Positions 1 through 7,774 of a DNA stretch of 64,000 bases are shown here, piece by piece. The position numbers were made by a program, and so were the translations under genes. Each line of letters opens with the position of its first letter. Position 1 is the stretch's first letter. A model generated the notes under the pieces. That model was given only the letters and a program-made list of their open reading frames with translations, had not been told where the DNA came from and ran no database searches. Origin of the DNA: Myxococcus virescens (GTDB lineage: Bacteria > Myxococcota > Myxococcia > Myxococcales > Myxococcaceae); NCBI RefSeq assembly GCF_900101905.1, contig NZ_FNAJ01000009.1, forward strand, positions 162,256 to 226,255, read 5' to 3'.

Positions 1-385
1 ACGCGCGCGCCGTGGGGAATCGCGCGAGGAACCGCTCCCAGTAGGGAATCACCGTCGACACCTGGGTCTGCTGGAGCATGACTTCGCTCAGCCAGATGGC
101 ATACGGGTCCCGGGTGCGGCGCCAGGGCAGGTCGCGCTTGTTCCGGTCGTACCAGTCCAGCAGCGGCCCACGCACGCTGGCCAGGTGCGCCCGCGCGGGT
201 GTGACAGTGGCCGCGAGCGGCGCGGAAGGGGGGCGCCCGGCGCGGGGCTTCCGTGCGGGGGCTTCATGGGACGATGCCGCGGCCGTGGCGGCAGCTCGCG
301 TCTTCGTGACGATGCCTTCGCGCGGCACCTGCGCGTCTTCTGGAGCGGGCTTCGCGCGGGGGGCACGGGGACTGCGGGAGGTCAT
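1..385 (-). CDS. mutY: A/G-specific adenine glycosylase MutY, N-terminal part
   Basis: The gene runs off the left edge, so only about 128 N-terminal residues are visible. MutY removes adenine mispaired with 8-oxoguanine or guanine in base excision repair. The visible part reads [14 protein letters not shown], then [20 protein letters not shown], which is the highly conserved MutY start; the Glu in SEVMLQQ corresponds to catalytic Glu37 of the E. coli enzyme. About 55 residues rich in Ala, Pro and Arg precede this core and are absent from E. coli MutY. The ATG overlaps the stop of the upstream dehydrogenase (ATGA), so the two are probably translationally coupled. The Fe-S cluster cysteines lie outside the window. 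Confidence 0.93.
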   Translation of the reverse strand, partial: MTSRSPRAPRAKPAPEDAQVPREGIVTKTRAAATAAASSHEAPARKPRAGRPPSAPLAATVTPARAHLASVRGPLLDWYDRNKRDLPWRRTRDPYAIWLSEVMLQQTQVSTVIPYWERFLARFPTARA

Positions 386-1209
386 GCGTCCTTCTTCTTC
401 GAAGCAGCCGCCATGCGGCGGGCGACACGGTCGAACAGGGAAGGCACCCATCGGTTGGCCACCACCATCACCCGGCCGGGCAGCGTGAGCACGGTGTCGC
501 GCCGCCCACTCCGGCTCGCACGAACCATTGCGTCGGCGACTTCTTCCGCGGACATGGCCTTCAGTGGAATGGCGTCCTGTCGCCAGCCCTCCGCATGAAG
601 GCGGTTCTCCCGGAAGTCGCTTTCGGTGAAGCCGGGCGACACGAGCAGCACCCGGATGCCCTCGGCGGCCAGCTCCGCGCGCAGCGACTCCGTCATCGCA
701 TTCACCGCGGCCTTGGACGCGCAGTAACCGCCCAGCAGCGGCAGCCCCCGGTGGCCCAGCACGGAGCTGACGTTGACCACCTGGGCGCCACGCCGCTTGC
801 GCAACAGCGGCAGGGCCTCGCGTGTCATCCGCCACAGCCCGAAGACGTTCAGCTCGAAGACCTGCCGGAGTTGCTCCTCCCCAACGCCCTCCAGCGGTCC
901 GTAGAGACCTTGGCCCGCGTTGTTGACGAGCACATCCAGCCCACCGAAGGCGGCGTCCGTCTCGCGCACCAGCCGCGTCACGTCGTCGCCCACCGTGACG
1001 TCGCACCGCACCGGCAGTGCCCTCACGCCCAGTGACGCCACTTCACGGGCCGCGTCCTCGAGCTCGGGAAGCCGGCGTGCGGCCAGGACGACATCCGCGC
1101 CCGCGGCGGCGTAGGCCCTCGCCGCCGCCCTGCCAATGCCTCCGGAAGCCCCCGTGATGAGGACCACCCGGCCCTTGAAGGGTTGGGTCTTCATGCCAGC
1201 GCGCACCAT
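382..1209 (-). CDS. Short-chain dehydrogenase/reductase (SDR family)
   Basis: NAD(P)-dependent oxidoreductase of the classical SDR family, 275 residues. TGASGGIG (about 20-26) is the dinucleotide-binding loop, NNAG (96-99) the structural motif, Ser148/149 and Tyr162-x3-Lys166 (YCASK) the catalytic residues. The substrate cannot be told from sequence. A GGAAGG stretch sits just upstream of the first ATG at 1209; a second ATG at 1194 (MKTQPF) begins closer to the conserved core and is an alternative start. The stop overlaps the mutY start, so the pair looks like an operon. The C-terminal [12 protein letters not shown] tail is basic. Confidence 0.88.
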   Translation of the reverse strand: MVRAGMKTQPFKGRVVLITGASGGIGRAAARAYAAAGADVVLAARRLPELEDAAREVASLGVRALPVRCDVTVGDDVTRLVRETDAAFGGLDVLVNNAGQGLYGPLEGVGEEQLRQVFELNVFGLWRMTREALPLLRKRRGAQVVNVSSVLGHRGLPLLGGYCASKAAVNAMTESLRAELAAEGIRVLLVSPGFTESDFRENRLHAEGWRQDAIPLKAMSAEEVADAMVRASRSGRRDTVLTLPGRVMVVANRWVPSLFDRVARRMAAASKKKDA

Positions 1210-1317
1210 ACCTTCCCGGTTGCCTGGGGGGACTGTCTTTCAGCGACCAGCGGGGGCCTGTTTCCTCGCCTGTTCCCCTTCTGGTGGAGCGGGCGAACGC
1301 CTAGGATGCGCGCCTTC

Positions 1318-2289
1318 ATGCGGCGCCCCCCTCTCAGCAACGACTTCTCCTGGTCCAAGAGCCGCCACGAGAAGTTCTCCGAGTGCCTTCGCGCGTACTA
1401 CCTCTACTACTACCGCTCCTGGGGCGGCTGGGAGGCGAGCGCGCCCAAGGACGTACGCGAGCTCTACGTGCTGAAGAAGCTGGGCAACCGCTACACGTGG
1501 GCCGGCAGCGTGGTGCACGAGAGCATCAAGGACGTGCTGTTGGACTGGCGCGCGGGCCGCGAGGTGGACCCGGCGGCGGTGGAGGCGCGCACGCGCAAGC
1601 TGATGCAGGACGACTTCCGGCACTCGCGCTCGAAGAACTACTGGTCGCAGAAGTACCGCAAGCAGTTCACCGGCCTGGTGGAGCACGAGTACGCCGAAGC
1701 GGTGCCGGACGAGGCGTGGAAGCAGAACTGGGAGACGGTGCGCTCCGCGCTGTCGTGGTTCTTCTCCTCGCGCTGGAAGGACCTGGCGCACAGCCTCAAG
1801 CCCGAGCAGTGGCTGGAGGTGGACGCGGGCTTCGACTTCGCCCACTTCACGCTGGACGGCCTCAAGGTCTTCGCGATTCCCGACTTCGCCTTCGTGGACG
1901 CGGACGGCACGCCGGTGGTGGTGGACTGGAAGACGGGCAAGTCGCGCGACGGGTACGACGAGCAGGTGCTCGGTTACGCGCTCTACGTGGCCCAGCGCTA
2001 CGGCTTCCCGGTGGAGAAGGTGCGCGCCTCGCTCGTGTACCTCAATGAGGGCAAGGAGCAGGACGTCGCGGTGGACCCGGAGGCCATGGCCTCCTTCCGC
2101 CGGCACTTCGAGCAGAGCGTGGCGAAGATGCGCTCGCTGCTGAAGGACCCAGCCACCAACACGCCGCTGGACGCGTCCGCGTTTCCGCCCACGGAGTCGC
2201 TGATGTCCTGCGCGCGGTGTGTCTTCCGCCGTCCCTGCGGACGCGAGGGCGCCGCGCCCGAAGCGCCCCAGCCGCAGCAGGTGGCCTGA
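1318..2289 (+). CDS. RecB-family PD-(D/E)XK nuclease with Cas4/AddB-type Fe-S cysteines
   Basis: Predicted 323-residue nuclease. Visible RecB-nuclease motifs are GSVVHESI (His68), IPDF (Asp189), VVDWKTGK (Asp203, Lys205) and QVLGY (Gln216, Tyr220), a complete active-site set. Cys23 plus a C-terminal C-x2-C-x5-C (Cys298, 301, 307) reproduce the four-cysteine pattern that holds a 4Fe-4S cluster in Cas4 and AddB nucleases. It is a stand-alone protein with no helicase domain and no CRISPR or addA neighbours. I chose ATG 1318 because AGGAT lies ten bases upstream; an in-frame ATG at 1306 is possible. The gene converges on tcdA with a four-base gap. A DNA repair or end-processing role is inferred only. 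Confidence 0.82.
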   Translation: MRRPPLSNDFSWSKSRHEKFSECLRAYYLYYYRSWGGWEASAPKDVRELYVLKKLGNRYTWAGSVVHESIKDVLLDWRAGREVDPAAVEARTRKLMQDDFRHSRSKNYWSQKYRKQFTGLVEHEYAEAVPDEAWKQNWETVRSALSWFFSSRWKDLAHSLKPEQWLEVDAGFDFAHFTLDGLKVFAIPDFAFVDADGTPVVVDWKTGKSRDGYDEQVLGYALYVAQRYGFPVEKVRASLVYLNEGKEQDVAVDPEAMASFRRHFEQSVAKMRSLLKDPATNTPLDASAFPPTESLMSCARCVFRRPCGREGAAPEAPQPQQVA

Positions 2290-2293
2290 GCGC

Positions 2294-3160
2294 CTAGCGC
2301 GCCGACGCGAGCCGACGCACCACCACGCCCGCCGCGTTCATCCCGAAGCAGGACGTGACGAAGGCCACGCTGCCGTCAATCTGCGTGCGGTGGTCGCAGG
2401 TGTGGAACTCGTTGTCCTGCGGGCACACGCACAGGAATCCGTCGGTGGCGTCGTCGTACTGGAGCGTCACCGGCAGCCGCCGCGCTTCGATGGAGTACAC
2501 GGCCGTGATGCCCGTGTGCTTGTCCGTCTCCACCGCGTACTTGCGCTTGAGCAGCTTGCGGATGTCCTTGGCGAAGGGGTCCATGTGCGTCTCGGACAGG
2601 TCCTCCACGCGGATGGCGGTGGGGTCCAACCGGCCCGCGGCGCCCATGGAGCTGACCACCGGCACGCCCAGCGTCACGCAGCGGTGCAGCAGGTGCAGCT
2701 TCGCCTTCACGTTGTCGATGGCGTCCACGACGAAGTCGTACTGGCCCGGCTGGAGCATCTGCTCGGCCACGTCCGCGCGGTAGAACTCGCGCACCGCCTC
2801 CACCTTCGCCGCCGGGTTGATTTCCTGGCAGCGCTGCGCCATCAGCTCCGCCTTGGGCTTGCCCACGGCCTTCACCGTCGCGTGGAGCTGGCGGTTGGTG
2901 TTGGTGACGCACACGTCGTCATGGTCCACCAGCGTCAGGTGGCCAATGCCGCTGCGCACCAGGCCCTCCGCCGCGAAGCTGCCCACGCCGCCCAGGCCGA
3001 ACACCACCACGCGCGCGTTGGCCAGCCGCTCCATCGCGGAGTCGCCCAGCAGGCGGCCGGTCCGGTCGAAGCGCCGGGAGAGCTTGAAGGGACGGGCGAG
3101 CGAGTCCGGGGCGGTGGGCGGAGTCTCAGGGGCAGGGGCGGGGAGCGGCTGCGGGTTCAT
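2294..3160 (-). CDS. tcdA: tRNA threonylcarbamoyladenosine dehydratase TcdA
   Basis: E1-like (ThiF superfamily) enzyme that converts t6A37 of ANN-decoding tRNAs to its cyclic form using ATP. After a Pro-rich leader of about 27 residues the protein has RRFDRTGRLLG, the nucleotide-binding VVVFGLGGVGS (about 51-61) and LVDHDDVCVTNTNRQ, all hallmarks of the TcdA/YgdL branch rather than ThiF or MoeB. Length 288 residues, slightly longer than the E. coli protein because of the leader. The ATG at 3160 has GAGGA five bases upstream. In E. coli the enzyme works with a CsdA/CsdE sulfur-transfer system; no such gene is nearby here. Confidence 0.9.
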   Translation of the reverse strand: MNPQPLPAPAPETPPTAPDSLARPFKLSRRFDRTGRLLGDSAMERLANARVVVFGLGGVGSFAAEGLVRSGIGHLTLVDHDDVCVTNTNRQLHATVKAVGKPKAELMAQRCQEINPAAKVEAVREFYRADVAEQMLQPGQYDFVVDAIDNVKAKLHLLHRCVTLGVPVVSSMGAAGRLDPTAIRVEDLSETHMDPFAKDIRKLLKRKYAVETDKHTGITAVYSIEARRLPVTLQYDDATDGFLCVCPQDNEFHTCDHRTQIDGSVAFVTSCFGMNAAGVVVRRLASAR

Positions 3161-3188
3161 GGCGGTCCTCTATAACGCGACCGCTCGC

Positions 3189-3986
3189 CTACCGCGAAGG
3201 TGCAGGGAAAGCTTCCCGGAAGAAGCGGCGGGCATTCTCGGTCGTCTGCCGGGCGACCTCCTCGACGGGCTCCCCCCGGACGCGGGCCATGCCCTCCAGG
3301 ATGTGGGGAAGGTAGCCCGGCTCGGAGCGCGTCCCCCGGTGGGGCGTGGGGGCCTGGTCGGGGGCGTCCGTCTCCGCCATCAGCCGGTCCAGGGGGATGG
3401 CCCGGAGCGCATCCAGGGGCTTGCGGGCCTCCGCCCAGGTGACGGGGCCCGCGAAGGAGAAGTGGCAGCCCTTCTGGAGATAGAAGCGCGCCAGCTCCAC
3501 GCCGCCGCTGTAGCTGTGCATGAGCAGGCCGGCCTCGGGGAGGGGCTCCTCCTTCAGCAGCTCGATGAGGGCTGGGTGCAGCCGGTGACAGTGCATCAGC
3601 ACGGGCAGGCCGTGCTTGCGCGCCAGCGCGAGGTGCCGCTTCAGCACCGTCACCTGCCGTTCCAGCGGCGCGCCCGGGAGGCAGGGGCCGTCCAATCCGC
3701 ACTCGCCCACAGCCGCCGCGCCGCCCTTCGCGAGCAACGCGTCCAGGTGCTCGAGCACGGCGTCGTCCTCTTCCGGGGGCAGGTCGGGGAGGAGCTGCGG
3801 GTGGATGCCCAGGCCCACCTGAAGGCGGGCATCCTGGCGGGACATCTCCAGCAAGGGCTCCCAGTCATGCGGACCCACGCCAGGGATGACGATGCCGTGG
3901 AGGCCCGCGGCCCAGGCGCGTGACAGGACTTCCGTCCTGTCGGCATCGAAGCGGGAGGCGTCCAGGTGGCAGTGGGTGTCTATCAT
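3189..3986 (-). CDS. TatD-family metal-dependent hydrolase
   Basis: Predicted TIM-barrel DNase/deoxyribonuclease of the TatD family, 265 residues. The start MIDTHCHLD carries the metal ligands His5 and His7; VGECGLDG, LMHCHRLH, HSYSGG and AETDAPD correspond to the further metal-binding strands of the family. I placed the start at ATG 3986 because the protein then begins with the conserved motif and has GGGAG about ten bases upstream; an upstream in-frame extension adds 13 unrelated residues. It lies 29 bases downstream of tcdA's start on the same strand, so TatD and tcdA are probably co-transcribed. TatD proteins are linked to repair of oxidised DNA and 3'-5' exonuclease activity. Confidence 0.88.
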   Translation of the reverse strand: MIDTHCHLDASRFDADRTEVLSRAWAAGLHGIVIPGVGPHDWEPLLEMSRQDARLQVGLGIHPQLLPDLPPEEDDAVLEHLDALLAKGGAAAVGECGLDGPCLPGAPLERQVTVLKRHLALARKHGLPVLMHCHRLHPALIELLKEEPLPEAGLLMHSYSGGVELARFYLQKGCHFSFAGPVTWAEARKPLDALRAIPLDRLMAETDAPDQAPTPHRGTRSEPGYLPHILEGMARVRGEPVEEVARQTTENARRFFREAFPAPSR

Positions 3987-4106
3987 TGAGCAGGCAGCTC
4001 CCTTGGGCCGTTCATTCAGGAACACGCTGCGTGCTCCTGCGCATCCGGGTCAGCGCGCCCGGAAAGGCTGACGGTATACGCGCCCTCTATTCTCCGGAGG
4101 GTTTCC

Positions 4107-5600
4107 ATGACCAAGCGTGTCGTTATCAGCGCGCTGTGTGGCGTGCTGCTGGTGCTGTCGACGGGGTGCGGTGACGAATGTGTCGATGCATTCGACTGTC
4201 GCAGCGACAAGGGGCCGCCCCCGGCGGGGAAGGATTGGACGTGCCGCTCGGGCGACTGTGAGCTGCGCGATGTCCAGCGGCCGCCCGAGGAGGACGCTGG
4301 GACGGAAGAGGACGCCGGCACCGAGGGCGACGCGGGCACCGAACAGGACGCGGGCACTGAAGAGGATGCCGGCACGGACGCGGGCACGGCCGACGGGGGT
4401 GGCGTGGTCGTCATCGGCACGGGGGCCAAGGGCGATGCTTGCACCTCGTCCGCCGACTGTGCCGCGGGCCTGCGCTGTGAGGGCACGGCCGAGGCCATGA
4501 CGTGTCAGGCGCTGCACGTGGCCTTCACGGCCATGGACGACACCGACGAAATGGCCGCGGTGGTGACGCGGTTCGATGAGCCGGAGCCCACGCGGCTGTC
4601 GGACGCCGCGGTGAACAGCCTCTACCCGCGCTGGAACCCGGCCGGCAACCGGATTGCCTTCGTCCAGGGTGCCACCGAGACGGGCACCTCGACGGGGAAC
4701 CTGGCCGGTGAGCTGGTGGCGCGCGACGTGCCGCTGGTGGCGGGCACGCCCACGATGCTCGCCAACGGCACCACGGGCAGCACCGAGGGCTTCCTCTACC
4801 TGGAGTGGGAGCCCGGGGATTCTCTCCTGTACGTGCGCCGCGCGGGCGACAGCATCTCCGGCATCTCCCGCGTTCCGGCCGAGGGCGGCACGGTGGAGCA
4901 GGCCACCGCGACCGGCTCCTCCCCGGCCTGGCGCAACGGCAACACGTTCGCGTTCAGCACGGCCACCGTCGGCATCTCCACGGCCACCGTCGGCGGCACG
5001 CCCACGCCGCTGGCCATCGCGGGCGCCACGGCGGAGCAGCCGCACTACAACCGCGTCAATGACCAGCTCCTGTTCCTCCGTCCGGATGACACGCGGCCGG
5101 TGGGGCTGAACGCCGCGCTCTACATCGTCCCCGTGGGCGGCGCCGCGGTGCAGACGATTGCCGAGTTCAGCACGGCGGCCGTCGAGGGTGGCTCGGTGGA
5201 TTCCTACATCGCCAACCCCACCTGGGCGCCGGATGGCAGCTGGGTGGCGTATGTGCGCGCCTACTTCTTCAACCCCACCACGGGGGAGCCGGTGCTCTGC
5301 GGCGCCGGTACCTCGCCCTGCGCCGGCGACCCGGGCAACATCGTCTTCCTGCGCCGCATCAACCCGGCGGACGGCGCCCCGGTGGGGGATGAGGTCAGCT
5401 TCGCCGAGGGCGCCACGCTCCCATCGTTCTCTCCGGATGGCCACTACGTGGCCTACATCCAGGCGGGGCAGCTCTACGTCCAGCAGATTGATCCGGCGGC
5501 GGGCGCGAAGGTGGGTGACCCCATCGTCCACCCGCTGGGGGACTACACCCTCCAGACGTCGCGCGGCGATGACCACCGCCCGCGCTGGCAGCCCCGGTAG
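4107..5600 (+). CDS. Lipoprotein with TolB-like beta-propeller repeats
   Basis: A 497-residue exported protein of unknown function. The N-terminus is a lipoprotein signal (VLLVLSTGC, lipid-anchored Cys21). Residues about 62-91 are an acidic low-complexity spacer of EDAGTE units. A short cysteine-containing segment (CTSSADCAAGLRCEG) follows, then a domain with repeated PD40/WD40-like motifs: YPRWNPAGNRIAFV, PTWAPDGSWVAYV, PSFSPDGHYVAYI, and RPRWQPR at the end. This resembles the propeller of TolB and related envelope proteins. A ligand-binding role at the outer membrane is inferred. Upstream GGAGG supports the ATG at 4107. A strong hairpin follows the stop. Confidence 0.85.
   Translation: MTKRVVISALCGVLLVLSTGCGDECVDAFDCRSDKGPPPAGKDWTCRSGDCELRDVQRPPEEDAGTEEDAGTEGDAGTEQDAGTEEDAGTDAGTADGGGVVVIGTGAKGDACTSSADCAAGLRCEGTAEAMTCQALHVAFTAMDDTDEMAAVVTRFDEPEPTRLSDAAVNSLYPRWNPAGNRIAFVQGATETGTSTGNLAGELVARDVPLVAGTPTMLANGTTGSTEGFLYLEWEPGDSLLYVRRAGDSISGISRVPAEGGTVEQATATGSSPAWRNGNTFAFSTATVGISTATVGGTPTPLAIAGATAEQPHYNRVNDQLLFLRPDDTRPVGLNAALYIVPVGGAAVQTIAEFSTAAVEGGSVDSYIANPTWAPDGSWVAYVRAYFFNPTTGEPVLCGAGTSPCAGDPGNIVFLRRINPADGAPVGDEVSFAEGATLPSFSPDGHYVAYIQAGQLYVQQIDPAAGAKVGDPIVHPLGDYTLQTSRGDDHRPRWQPR
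4290..4379 (+). repeat. Five 18-bp tandem repeats inside the lipoprotein gene
   Basis: Five in-frame 18-base units encode EDAGTE with small changes (EDAGTE, EDAGTE, GDAGTE, QDAGTE, EDAGTD). The result is an acidic, probably flexible spacer between the lipid anchor and the propeller domain. Such repeats can gain or lose units by slippage. Confidence 0.85.
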
Positions 5601-5628
5601 CCCCAGGCTGTTGACGGCGTGAAGTCCC

Positions 5629-5671
5629 AGGCCCGCGTCTCCCCAGGGAGGCGCGGGCCTTCGTCGTTTCC
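5629..5671 (+). terminator. Rho-independent-type hairpin after the propeller lipoprotein
   Basis: Two 15-base arms (5629-5643 and 5646-5660) pair throughout, with one G-T pair, and are followed by a T-rich stretch (TTCGTCGTTTC). It lies 29 bases after the stop at 5600. Confidence 0.75.
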
Positions 5672-5763
5672 GGGATGGCGCGCGGCACCTTGTCTCCACG
5701 CGAGATGCGGCATAGGGAGGGGCGCGCGGGCCCACCCCTGGGCCCGTCCACCGGAGGACCCGC

Positions 5764-6015
5764 ATGAGGCGCTTTCTTGTTCCTGGCTTCCTGCTCTTCA
5801 CCGCCTGCGCCACCGCGCCGGCTCACAGGCTGGTCGAGGGCAGTGGTGGCACCGTGGCCGAGGAGCCACAGTCGCTGGCCGCGCCTGTGCGCCTGGAGAC
5901 ACGCTCCGGCAGCTTCCTGGTGCACCCGAACAACGCCGAAGACTTCGAGAAGCTGCTCGCGGGAGAGCCCACGCGGCAGCGCTACACCGCCGGCATCCTG
6001 ATGGCGGGAGACTGA
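5764..6015 (+). CDS. Small predicted lipoprotein
   Basis: An 83-residue protein of no recognised family. The N-terminus MRRFLVPGFLLFTAC is a short lipoprotein signal with the lipid-anchored Cys at position 15. The remainder is soluble and ends RQRYTAGILMAGD. The ATG is preceded by CCGGAGGA at good spacing, which argues for a real gene despite its size. It is transcribed separately from the upstream propeller lipoprotein, since a terminator lies between them. Function unknown. Confidence 0.7.
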   Translation: MRRFLVPGFLLFTACATAPAHRLVEGSGGTVAEEPQSLAAPVRLETRSGSFLVHPNNAEDFEKLLAGEPTRQRYTAGILMAGD

Positions 6016-6047
6016 CGTCCACGCCGGCAGGGACAGGGGCGGAGGGC

Positions 6048-6290
6048 TCAGCCCTCCACGACGATGCGGCGCCCCAGCGCCCGGGTCATCTGCGGCGAGG
6101 TGAGCTGGGCCAGCACCTCCACCAGCTCACCGCCGGAGGTCTCGAAGGCCGCCGCGATGACCTCGCCCACCGTCAGGTGGACCTTGCCCGCGGCCGCCCG
6201 GGCCCGCTGGGCCGTTCGCCGGAGCGCGGGCATCACCCGCCGGCCCTGCCTGGGAACCGCGCCACTTCTACGAGTCGTCCGCTTGCCCAT
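6048..6290 (-). CDS. Hypothetical small basic protein
   Basis: An 80-residue protein with a strongly basic first half (MGKRTTRRSGAVPRQGRR) and a C-terminal half of probable helices (VGEVIAAAFETSGGELVEVLAQL). I recognise no family; the basic start may indicate nucleic-acid binding, but that is a guess. GGGAGGA sits six bases upstream of the ATG at 6290, which is why I reject a longer version starting at 6344. It converges with the small lipoprotein at 5764 and diverges from the gene at 6700. Confidence 0.6.
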   Translation of the reverse strand: MGKRTTRRSGAVPRQGRRVMPALRRTAQRARAAAGKVHLTVGEVIAAAFETSGGELVEVLAQLTSPQMTRALGRRIVVEG

Positions 6291-6699
6291 GGGTTCCTCC
6301 CACCGCACCGTGCTACGCGGGTGAGTACACCGTGGGTCTGACACATGCAGTTGAGGTGCCAGCCGCCTGACTACCTGTCCGGTGGGACAATGCCCCTCAT
6401 TTCCCAGGCAGAAAGCGGGGTTAAGCAGACAATCGGCTCGCTGGATTCACAGTGCTGCCCGGGTATGAATCGTTTCATCGAGCGTTTTCGTTCACTCCGA
6501 GCGCAATCTCGACGTTTCGTTCAACGGCCCCGTTTCGTCACGTGGCTTACAATTCTTGGCACCCAGGTCCAATCTGACCTCGATGTCAGAGTCAAGCCTT
6601 CCCGCAGAAGTCCGCCTTTCCGGGTGGAAAGCCAGAACATCCTGACGCAAATGTCGCGGCCTCGTGGGCGGCGCGGGCAGTGCGGTATACGCCGGGGGC
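6291..6699. other. Long divergent intergenic region
   Basis: About 400 bases without a convincing gene, less GC-rich than its surroundings. It must hold promoters for the minus-strand gene at 6290 and the plus-strand gene at 6700. Four copies of a CGTTT(T)CGT/CAT motif begin at 6471, 6483, 6513 and 6531. No clear -35/-10 pair could be assigned. Confidence 0.6.
6471..6540 (+). promoter_or_regulatory. Cluster of four CGTTTCGT-like direct repeats
   Basis: Copies start at 6471 (CGTTTCATCG), 6483 (CGTTTTCGTTC), 6513 (CGTTTCGTTC) and 6531 (CGTTTCGTCA). The start-to-start distances are 12, 30 and 18 bases. They lie about 160-230 bases before the gene at 6700. A regulator binding array is possible; no known site is recognised. 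Confidence 0.35.
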
Positions 6700-7761
6700 A
6701 TGCCCCAGACTCTCTGTCCGAACTGCGGCCACAGCCCCATTCCGCGCGGTGCCAGTGCGTGCCCCGCGTGCGGGGAGCCGTTCGACCATCTCCAGTCCCA
6801 CAAGAAGGTCGGCCGAATGCGGTTGGACCGGCCCATGGTGGAGGCGGACGACGACGCTACGGTGTTCGGCGGGGACCTCGTCACCAGCGCGGTGTCCGCC
6901 CATCCGGGCCCTGCGGCGGGGGTATTGCTGGCGAGCGCCGCGGCCTGGTTCGTCCGCGCCGCGGGCCTGTTGGGCTCGCTGGAGGACCCCACGTGGACGT
7001 ACGGCCTGGTGTGTCTGGGCGCGGTGCTCGCGCTGGTGCTGGTGCTCAACCGCGGCCCCGCGAAGGGGCTGGCGCAGGTGGGCGTGGTGGTGCAACTGCT
7101 GGCCACGGGATGGCTGGCGCGTGAGGCTCCGCTGGCCCCCGTCCACGTGGCCTACTTCATCCTCGGGGTGCTCGCGTTGGTCATGGTGGTGGGCGAGCCG
7201 GGGCCCATGCGGCGCTACCTGGGGCTGGGTTTGGGCCTGGGCGCGGCGGTCGCTTCGGCGGGGTTGCTGGCGCTTCCCATCGCGGGGACGTCGGGCGCGG
7301 GTGTGCGTCAGTCCCTGGTGGGCAGCGAGCTGGGATATCGGCTGGAGCTGCCCCCGGGGTGGGGACAGCTGACGCGCGAGCAGCTCGCACCGCACCTGGT
7401 GCTGCCCGCGTCCACCCTGCAGGGCGGCGGCGTGGGCTTCGGCGACACGGCGCAGGGCCGTTATGGCCTGCTCTGGGTGGAGCGCGGTGCGGGCAAGGCG
7501 GCGGCCGTGGGGTGCAAGGGGTTGTTCCAGGCGCTGGGCGGTGCGCTGGGGGAGGCGCTGTCACTTCCCGCGCCTCCGGCGTTGGGGCGCAAGGCCACCG
7601 TGCATCCGCTGCGCACGCCGGGGGGCGCGGAGGGCACGCTGGCGTGCGGGGTGCTGGCGGACGGGCGGCTCGTGGGGCTGGCGGTGGTGGCCGCCCAGGC
7701 GAGTGGCGGCGCGGACGAGGTGGCCTTCACGACGGTGGGCGCGGGACTCGCGTTGCAGTAA
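6700..7761 (+). CDS. Zinc-ribbon membrane protein, function unknown
   Basis: A 353-residue protein. The N-terminus has a double CxxC zinc ribbon (CPNCG at 5-9 and CPACG at 21-25). A middle section of about 120 residues contains four or more hydrophobic segments (for example ALVLVLNRG, AYFILGVLALVMVVG, and LGLGLGAAVASAGLLALPIAG). The C-terminal 150 residues appear soluble (SELGYRLELPPGWGQLTREQLAPHL), resembling the extracytoplasmic domain found after membrane anchors in other myxobacterial proteins. The topology suggests a cytoplasmic zinc ribbon with an outside C-terminal domain. The start at ATG 6700 places the ribbon at the very N-terminus. It lies 13 bases upstream of the DHH gene, probably in one transcript. 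Confidence 0.75.
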   Translation: MPQTLCPNCGHSPIPRGASACPACGEPFDHLQSHKKVGRMRLDRPMVEADDDATVFGGDLVTSAVSAHPGPAAGVLLASAAAWFVRAAGLLGSLEDPTWTYGLVCLGAVLALVLVLNRGPAKGLAQVGVVVQLLATGWLAREAPLAPVHVAYFILGVLALVMVVGEPGPMRRYLGLGLGLGAAVASAGLLALPIAGTSGAGVRQSLVGSELGYRLELPPGWGQLTREQLAPHLVLPASTLQGGGVGFGDTAQGRYGLLWVERGAGKAAAVGCKGLFQALGGALGEALSLPAPPALGRKATVHPLRTPGGAEGTLACGVLADGRLVGLAVVAAQASGGADEVAFTTVGAGLALQ

Positions 7762-7774
7762 GGGGCTCATCGCC

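Noticed and set aside
3987..4025. Longer TatD start (MFLNERPKG...)
   Set aside because: The extension is not family-like, and MIDTHCHLD at 3986 has a good ribosome site.
6557..6562. TGGCAC motif resembling a sigma-54 -24 element
   Set aside because: The matching -12 TTGC element is absent at the required distance.
6345..7124. Open frame starting MQLRCQPPDY upstream of the zinc-ribbon gene
   Set aside because: It overlaps the better supported gene at 6700 in another frame, has no ribosome site and looks random.
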